Source: Acidobacteriota bacterium (GTDB lineage: Bacteria; Acidobacteriota; Polarisedimenticolia; Gp22-AA2). From it: a DNA stretch of 26,863 bases. Location: positions 1 through 26,863 of the forward strand of contig JACOUZ010000295.1 in NCBI GenBank assembly GCA_016177515.1, written 5' to 3'. The translations under genes and the position numbers were made by a program. Positions 22,397-26,863 of this stretch are shown one piece after another. The notes under the pieces are model-generated. The model ran no database searches and was not told the DNA's origin. It was given only the letters and a program-made list of their open reading frames with translations. The stretch's first letter is position 1; each line of letters opens with the position of its first letter.

Positions 22397-24363
22397 CAGC
22401 CGGCCGCTCCGGTGCGTCCCGCCTTCTCGCCTCCATCCTGCTTGTGGTCCCGGCCGGCAGGGTGCTCGCCGCCGGGGGGACTCCAGGCAGGAACACCGCG
22501 CAACCCGAGGCCTACTACCATTACTCTCTGGCGCAACAGTTGATCCTCGAGCGGGATTACCTCCATGCTCTCGAGCAGCTCGAGAACGCCGCCCGGACGG
22601 ATTCGTCGCCCTCCCTCCTGCTGGAGCTGGCCCAGCTCAAGTTCTCGCTGCGTGACCTGGCGGGCGCCTCCGCCCTGGCCGAGAGGGTGGTGGCGGCGGA
22701 TCCGGAGTCGGCCCAGGCCCACAGGCTTCTCGGCGACATCCACCTGAGCCGCGCCCGTGAAGGCGGCGATGCCGAGGCCGAGATCGGAGAGGCGATCGGG
22801 CGATACCGCTCCGCCCTGCGGGCGAATCCGGCGGACGAGGACGCGTGCAGGGCCCTCGCAGAGCTTTACTACCACACTGGGCGCCTGCGGGAGGCCGGCG
22901 AGACGCTCCTGGATTTCGGCCGCGGGCAGCCGCTCGAGCCGTCGCTGTCGCTGCTCCTGGGGAAGATCTATGCCCGCACCAGCCGCACCGCGGAAGCGAA
23001 GGCCGTCCTGTCCCGCGTTGTGGAGCGCGCCCCCGGCAACCTGGAGGCGGTGGACGCCCTGGCGGCGGTCCTCGAGTACGAAAACAGGTACGACGAGGCC
23101 ATCGCGCTGTATTCGGCGCTCCTGGAGCGCGTCGCCGATTCGGCCTACCTGCACGCCCGCATCGGCTCCCTCCATCTCCTGGCCGGCCGGCACCGGGAGG
23201 CGATCGGGGAGCTCCTCCGGGTCCAGGCCCTGAATCCGGCGGATTCCCGGGGCCTGCTGGCCCTGGCGCAGGCCTATGAGGGAGTGGGGGAGATTCATGA
23301 GGCGATTGGCGCGTGTGATCGACTGATCCGGAAAGAGCCGGCAAACCTCGAGGCCCGCTTCCAGATGGCCCGCCTGTGGCAGAAGGAGGGGGAGACCCGG
23401 AGGGCCCTCGACGGGTACCGGGAGATCATCGACCTGGTGAGCGGCCGGGGAGTGGTGACCGACAGGGAGGCCTCGATCCTGGCGCTGGCGCACTCGCAGA
23501 TCGGTGTCCTGCAGCTGGACGGGCGCCAGTACGGCGCCGCCGGCGAATCGTTCGTGCAGGCGCTCGATTCCGCCCGCGAGCCCGGCCCGGAGCTCTTCCT
23601 GCTCCTGGCCCGCGCCCGGCTGCTCGGAGGCAGGCCGGACGAGGCCCGCAGGGTCGTCATGGAGGCGGAGCGACGGTTCCCGGACGAGCTCGATGTCAAG
23701 GTGTTCAGCGGCGAGGTCCTGGTCGCCTCGGGAGACGACGCCGGCGCGCGCGCTCACTTCAAGAATGTCATCGAGGGCGCGCGCGGTTCGGCCGCGGCGT
23801 ATGCCCGCATCTCCGAGGCGCTGCTCCGGCAGAAGCGCTACGCCGCGGCCGACACCCTTCTCAAGGAGGGGACCGGGCGTCACCCCGGGGACGACGCGCT
23901 CCTTTTCGCCCGCGGCGCGGCGCTTGAGCGTCTGGGAAAGGTGGCGGAAGCCGAGCGGTCGCTGGCCAGGGCGATCCAGGTCAATCCCAGGAACGCCATG
24001 GCGCTGAACTACCTCGGATACATGCTGGCGGATCGGGGCGTGAAGCTGACGGAGGCGCTCGGATACGTCAGGCGCGCCCTGGAAATCGATCCGAAGAGCG
24101 CCGCCTACCTCGACAGTCTCGGGTGGGCCCAGTTCAGGATGGGGCAGTACGCGGAGGCCGAGGAGCATCTGCGCGCCGCGCTGCGCTCCGACGGCTCCGA
24201 TCCGATGATACGCGAGCACCTGGGCGACCTGTTACAGGAGACCGGCAGGCAGGAGGAGGCGGTGCGGGAATGGCAGGCCGCCCTCGACGCGGGGCATGAC
24301 GAGCCGGAGCGCGTGCGCAGGAAGATCCTCAAGATCGAGCTGGCCCGGCCCATGACGCCATGA
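22381..24363 (+). CDS. exported tetratricopeptide-repeat protein
   Basis: A 660-residue protein with an N-terminal signal-like stretch (LLASILLVVPAGRVLA, about 15-30) followed by tandem 34-residue TPR helices almost to the end. Clear units include AYYHYSLAQQLILERDYLHA, NYLGYMLADRGVKLTEAL, YLDSLGWAQFRMGQYAEA and HLGDLLQETGRQEEAVREW. TPR arrays bind partner proteins; no enzyme domain is seen. ATG 22381 lies inside the kinase gene; GTG 22393, which would overlap the kinase stop as GTGA, is an equally good start. The stop overlaps the lipoprotein start as ATGA (24360-24363). The coupling to a membrane kinase on one side and a lipoprotein and ispE on the other suggests an envelope role; this is inference. 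Confidence 0.88.
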   Translation: MGASVTAGRSGASRLLASILLVVPAGRVLAAGGTPGRNTAQPEAYYHYSLAQQLILERDYLHALEQLENAARTDSSPSLLLELAQLKFSLRDLAGASALAERVVAADPESAQAHRLLGDIHLSRAREGGDAEAEIGEAIGRYRSALRANPADEDACRALAELYYHTGRLREAGETLLDFGRGQPLEPSLSLLLGKIYARTSRTAEAKAVLSRVVERAPGNLEAVDALAAVLEYENRYDEAIALYSALLERVADSAYLHARIGSLHLLAGRHREAIGELLRVQALNPADSRGLLALAQAYEGVGEIHEAIGACDRLIRKEPANLEARFQMARLWQKEGETRRALDGYREIIDLVSGRGVVTDREASILALAHSQIGVLQLDGRQYGAAGESFVQALDSAREPGPELFLLLARARLLGGRPDEARRVVMEAERRFPDELDVKVFSGEVLVASGDDAGARAHFKNVIEGARGSAAAYARISEALLRQKRYAAADTLLKEGTGRHPGDDALLFARGAALERLGKVAEAERSLARAIQVNPRNAMALNYLGYMLADRGVKLTEALGYVRRALEIDPKSAAYLDSLGWAQFRMGQYAEAEEHLRAALRSDGSDPMIREHLGDLLQETGRQEEAVREWQAALDAGHDEPERVRRKILKIELARPMTP

Positions 24364-25205
24364 ACAGGGTGCGCACCCTCGGGGGACAGGCGGCCCGGGC
24401 GGGCCTTTTGGCCCTCTGTCTCGCCGGTGCGGGCTGCGCCACCGGGCATTCCCCCGCCACCGGTTCCGAGGCAGCGCTCTCGGTGTCGCCCGGTTACCAG
24501 GCTCTCTTTCGCGGGGAATCGGAAGGTCCGGAAGGGAAGGGCCGCTTCCGGCTGGCGGTGACGCTCCTGCCGCCCGACCGGCTGCGGCTGGAATTCTTCG
24601 GGCCGGCAGGAGGGCCGCGCCTGGTGGTCGCGGCGTCCCGGGATTCGGCGCTGGCGCTGCGGCCGTCCGAGCGGGTGTACGAGAGGGCCGAGCCCTCGGC
24701 GCGCGCGCTGGAGGGCCTGCTCGGTGTGCCGCTGGATCCGGCAGGTGTCGTCGCCCTGTTCACGGGGCGGCCGATGTGCCCTCCGGAGGCGGTGCGCGTC
24801 GAGGTCCAGACCCGACCGGCGGCCACGTTCGGACGCACCGTGGCGTGGTACGAGGTGACCTGCCCTCCCGGCGAGGTGCGCTACCAGGCCCGCTGCGCGG
24901 AGCGCGGAGGCACCCTGCTGTCCGCCGTCGTGCGCGAGGGGATCAGCGGTGCTATCATCCTCGAAGTCGAGTACGGCGATTATGAAAAAAGCCTCGGCCC
25001 TCGCTGGCCACGGCAGATCCGCGTGCGGCTGCCTCGCAAGGGGGCGGCCGTGGCACTCGCCGCCGTGGAGGGTCCGTGGGCCAGGAACATCTCCGAGGAG
25101 ATCGTCGCACCGGAAATCCCGGAGGGATTCCGGGAACGCGCGCCGGCCCACACCCGGGACAGCCAGGGCCTTCTCGGGGCGCAAGACCCGAATCCGGGGG
25201 ACTGA
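24360..25205 (+). CDS. putative outer-membrane lipoprotein, LolB/DUF4292-like
   Basis: A 281-residue exported protein. The N-terminus is a lipoprotein signal (RAGLLALCLAGAGC), with Cys26 the likely lipidated residue; the -3 position is Gly, which is unusual for a lipobox. The mature part has the feel of LolB or DUF4292 proteins: GYQALFRGE followed by GKGRFRLAVTLLPPDRLRLEFFGPAGG, an amphipathic beta-sheet barrel edge, then a short region and ILEVEYGDYEK. LolB lies next to ispE in many gamma-proteobacteria, and here too ispE follows directly, which supports a lipoprotein-localisation role, but similarity is weak. The C-terminal tail after about residue 240 is Pro/Arg-rich. ATG 24360 overlaps the TPR stop; the stop overlaps the proposed ispE start. 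Confidence 0.72.
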   Translation: MNRVRTLGGQAARAGLLALCLAGAGCATGHSPATGSEAALSVSPGYQALFRGESEGPEGKGRFRLAVTLLPPDRLRLEFFGPAGGPRLVVAASRDSALALRPSERVYERAEPSARALEGLLGVPLDPAGVVALFTGRPMCPPEAVRVEVQTRPAATFGRTVAWYEVTCPPGEVRYQARCAERGGTLLSAVVREGISGAIILEVEYGDYEKSLGPRWPRQIRVRLPRKGAAVALAAVEGPWARNISEEIVAPEIPEGFRERAPAHTRDSQGLLGAQDPNPGD

Positions 25206-26104
25206 CCCGGATCGCCGTCAGGGCGCACGCCAAGATCAACCTCAATCTCAGGATCACAGGCCGCCGGCCGGATGGCTATCACCTGATCGAATCGGCGATC
25301 CAGTCGATCAGTCTGCACGACACCCTGACGCTGGAACGGACTGCCCACGGGATTCTCCTGGAGGTTGACGTCCCGGACGTGCCCCGAGGACCGGAGAACC
25401 TGGTCTGGAAGGCGGCCGCTGCCTTCCTGGACCGGCCCGCTGGCGGGCCTCGCGGCGTGCGCATCCGCCTCGAGAAGAGGATCCCCTCCGGCGCCGGGCT
25501 GGGAGGGGGGAGCAGCGATGCGGCCGCGGCGCTCGTTGGCCTCGCGCGTCTGTGCGGGTTCGCTGCGTCCGACCCGGATCTCACCGACCTCGCCGCCTCG
25601 ATCGGATCGGACGTGCCCTACTTTCTGACGGGGGGCACGGCGCTGGTCACCGGAACCGGCACGGAAGTCCACCCTCTGGCCGATCTTTCAGGCTACGAGG
25701 TGTTAATCGTCTTTCCGGGAGTGCCGGTTTCCACCCGGGAGGTCTACGGGCGGGTCGCGGCGCCGTTGACATCTGCCTTGAAAATCAGTAGTATGCCTCG
25801 TTTCAAGCCCACCCCGAAGGACAACCTCCCGCAGGAGGTTGAGGCTTGGGTGCGCGCGGGGAATGACTTGGAACCTTACGCGTGCGCGCTGTGTCCTGCC
25901 ATCGGGCCCATTAAGGACCGCCTGCAGGCCGCCGGGGCGTCGGCCGCCGCCAAGACCGGGAGCGGCTCGGCTGTCTTTGGAATCTTCAGGAGTCCCGCGG
26001 CGATGGAGCGGGCCCTGGCTGAGATGAGCACGTCCGGGATTGCGGTCGCGCGGTGCGCTCCCATCAACCGGCAGGAGTATCGTAGACGCGCAGGGTTCGA
26101 CTGA
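25202..26104 (+). CDS. ispE: 4-diphosphocytidyl-2-C-methyl-D-erythritol kinase
   Basis: GHMP kinase of the MEP pathway to isoprenoid precursors; it phosphorylates the 2-hydroxyl of CDP-methylerythritol. The 300-residue product shows AHAKINLNLRITGRRPDGYH at the N-terminus, the ATP loop IPSGAGLGGGSSDAAAAL, DVPYFLTGGTALVTGTG and the C-terminal KTGSGSAVFGIF, all in order. The start is odd: no ATG, GTG or TTG exists in this frame between 25076 and the conserved N-terminus. A CTG at 25202 falls exactly where homologues begin and overlaps the lipoprotein stop as CTGA, like the GTGA joints elsewhere in the window; GTG 25076 would add 42 residues of unlike sequence. A strong promoter-like sequence lies inside the gene at 25766-25794. 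Confidence 0.93.
   Translation: MTRIAVRAHAKINLNLRITGRRPDGYHLIESAIQSISLHDTLTLERTAHGILLEVDVPDVPRGPENLVWKAAAAFLDRPAGGPRGVRIRLEKRIPSGAGLGGGSSDAAAALVGLARLCGFAASDPDLTDLAASIGSDVPYFLTGGTALVTGTGTEVHPLADLSGYEVLIVFPGVPVSTREVYGRVAAPLTSALKISSMPRFKPTPKDNLPQEVEAWVRAGNDLEPYACALCPAIGPIKDRLQAAGASAAAKTGSGSAVFGIFRSPAAMERALAEMSTSGIAVARCAPINRQEYRRRAGFD
25766..25794 (+). promoter_or_regulatory. consensus-like sigma-70 promoter inside ispE
   Basis: Perfect TTGACA (25766-25771), 17 bp, TAGTAT (25789-25794; 5 of 6), in a locally A+T-rich stretch of the ispE coding sequence. Transcription would start near 25801, about 340 bp before spoVG. It could drive spoVG, tRNA-Gln and prs independently of the kinase operon. Confidence 0.6.
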
Positions 26105-26141
26105 CGAAGCAACGATCCCTGATCGAAGGGAGGCGCCGGCC

Positions 26142-26507
26142 ATGGAAATCACCGAGGTCCGGGTCTTTCCCGTCGAGGAAGAGAAGCTGAAGGCGTTCGT
26201 ATCGATCATCATTGACGACTGCTTCGTGGTCAGCGACATCAAAATCATCAACGGGAACAGCGGGCTTTTCATCTCGATGCCCAGCAAGAAGAGAAAGAAC
26301 GGCACGTTCAGGGACATCGCCCATCCTTTGAACAACGACACGCGCAAGAAGATCGAGGACAAGGTGCTGGCGCGGTACAGGGAGGTCCTGGCGCACCCGG
26401 GCTCCGGGGCGTCCCGTCCGGCCACCGGGGCGGGCGACGATCCCGAAGAATCGGCCGACCACGAACGGGCCACCATCATCCAACCGGACGATTCCACCCC
26501 TGCCTAG
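26142..26507 (+). CDS. spoVG: SpoVG family RNA/DNA-binding regulator
   Basis: Small nucleic-acid-binding regulator, first known from Bacillus sporulation and cell-division control but common in non-sporulating bacteria. Residues 1-85 match the family well: MEITEVRVFPVEEEKLKAF, the SIIIDDCFVVSDIKIINGN core, GLFISMPSK and FRDIAHPLNNDTRKKIEDKVL. The product is 121 residues, longer than the usual 85-100; the extra C-terminal tail (about 88-121) is rich in Asp, Glu, Gly and Pro and probably disordered. ATG 26142 has AAGGGAGG at 26126-26133. The order ispE-spoVG-tRNA-Gln-prs is a familiar arrangement in several bacterial groups. Confidence 0.94.
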   Translation: MEITEVRVFPVEEEKLKAFVSIIIDDCFVVSDIKIINGNSGLFISMPSKKRKNGTFRDIAHPLNNDTRKKIEDKVLARYREVLAHPGSGASRPATGAGDDPEESADHERATIIQPDDSTPA

Positions 26508-26534
26508 ACCCGGACGAAACCTGGAGCGGACTGT

Positions 26535-26608
26535 TGGGGCGTCGTCAAGCGGTAAGACACTGGACTTTGGATCCAGGACCGGAGGTTCGAATCCTCCCGC
26601 CCCAACCA
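26535..26608 (+). tRNA. tRNA-Gln (anticodon TTG)
   Basis: A 74-nt cloverleaf. Acceptor TGGGGCG pairs with CGCCCCA; the anticodon stem CTGGA/TCCAG encloses loop CTTTGGA with anticodon TTG; the T arm is GGAGG/CCTCC with loop TTCGAAT; the discriminator is A and CCA is encoded. No promoter was seen close by, so it is probably transcribed with spoVG. Its U34 is a known target type of MnmA (4599-5732). Confidence 0.97.
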
Positions 26609-26652
26609 TCGGGCGCGCGAGGCGGCGCCGGGCGGGAGCGCGGGGCGGGACG

Positions 26653-26863
26653 ATGAGCGGCAGCGACATGAACGATCTGAAGGTCTTTTCGGGAAGCGCG
26701 CACCCGGCCCTTGCCGGGGAGATCTGCCGCGTCCTGGGAATCCCGCTCGGCAGGACCGAGTGTCGCCGGTTTGCGGACGGCGAGGCCTACTGCCAGATCC
26801 TGGAGAACGTGCGGGGCACGGACGTGTTCGTGATCCAGCCGACTTGCCCGCCGGCGGACCCGA
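26653..26863 (+). CDS. prs: ribose-phosphate pyrophosphokinase, 3' end cut by window edge
   Basis: Makes PRPP from ribose-5-phosphate and ATP for nucleotide, His and Trp synthesis. The 70 visible codons match the N-terminus of the family: LKVFSGSAHPALAGEICRVLGIPLG, RFADGEAYCQILENVRGTDVF and VIQPTCPP, with the family's RF(S/A)DGE and IQPT boxes. The frame is open to the right edge. ATG 26653 is used; ATG 26668, five codons later, would put the start right before the conserved NDLKVFSG and is an equal candidate. It follows tRNA-Gln by 44 bp. Confidence 0.95.
   Translation, partial: MSGSDMNDLKVFSGSAHPALAGEICRVLGIPLGRTECRRFADGEAYCQILENVRGTDVFVIQPTCPPADP

Noticed and set aside
21658..24219. 853-codon minus-strand frame
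   Set aside because: Antisense to the kinase and TPR genes; no recognisable domain and no ribosome-binding site.
26064..26669. Minus-strand reading frame with GAGGFEPPVLDPKSS
   Set aside because: Same artefact, here antisense to tRNA-Gln; spoVG and the tRNA explain the region.
1..26863. CRISPR arrays, insertion sequences, prophage or integration sites
   Set aside because: No regularly spaced long repeats, transposase or integrase motifs, or duplicated tRNA ends were seen on either strand.

Overview
The window is G+C-rich DNA (roughly two-thirds G+C by eye) from a Gram-negative-type bacterium. Outer-membrane or periplasm-linked genes (EnvC-like activator, lipoprotein, anhydro-MurNAc kinase), a bactofilin, a sigma-54 activator, a Hanks-type kinase and a SpoVG in one place suit an uncultured lineage of the Acidobacteriota or Myxococcota/'Deltaproteobacteria' kind; the phylum is an inference and cannot be fixed from this sequence alone. 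Coding density is high. I see no insertion sequence, phage, integrase or CRISPR array.

Left part (1-5824): ileS, cut by the left edge, reads leftward from a good sigma-70-type promoter. Diverging from it is a tight tRNA-thiolation operon: cysteine desulfurase, a small zinc-ribbon/FHA protein, then mnmA, with stop and start codons overlapping as GTGA at both joints. A strong promoter in the last codons of mnmA leads into tRNA-Gly(CCC).

Signalling part (5872-12970): a bactofilin is followed by a near-perfect sigma-54 promoter in front of an NtrC-type sigma-54 activator, with three TGACG repeats exactly 21 bp apart upstream. Next come a REC-PilZ protein with a degenerate receiver, a canonical single-domain receiver, a degenerate-GGDEF/intact-EAL phosphodiesterase and a multi-PAS histidine kinase. 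This is a compact c-di-GMP/two-component module containing a c-di-GMP binder and degrader but no intact synthase.

Middle part (12998-15799): housekeeping genes in divergent and convergent pairs: a SpoU-type RNA methyltransferase, a threonylcarbamoyl-AMP synthase (Sua5/YrdC family) and anmK. Back-to-back promoters share a palindrome between anmK and the next operon.

Envelope operon (15982-20718): an AlkP-superfamily membrane enzyme, an EnvC-like LytM protein without its HxH residues, and an S41 C-terminal-processing-protease homologue that has lost its catalytic Ser, Lys and Gln. The two inactive-looking hydrolase relatives side by side suggest a regulatory or scaffolding unit for cell-wall cleavage.

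Right part (20879-26863): a Ser/Thr kinase, TPR protein, lipoprotein and ispE form an overlapping chain; ispE seems to use a CTG start. A consensus-like promoter inside ispE points at spoVG, tRNA-Gln(TTG) and prs, the last cut by the right edge. Every gap between genes is shorter than 300 bases.
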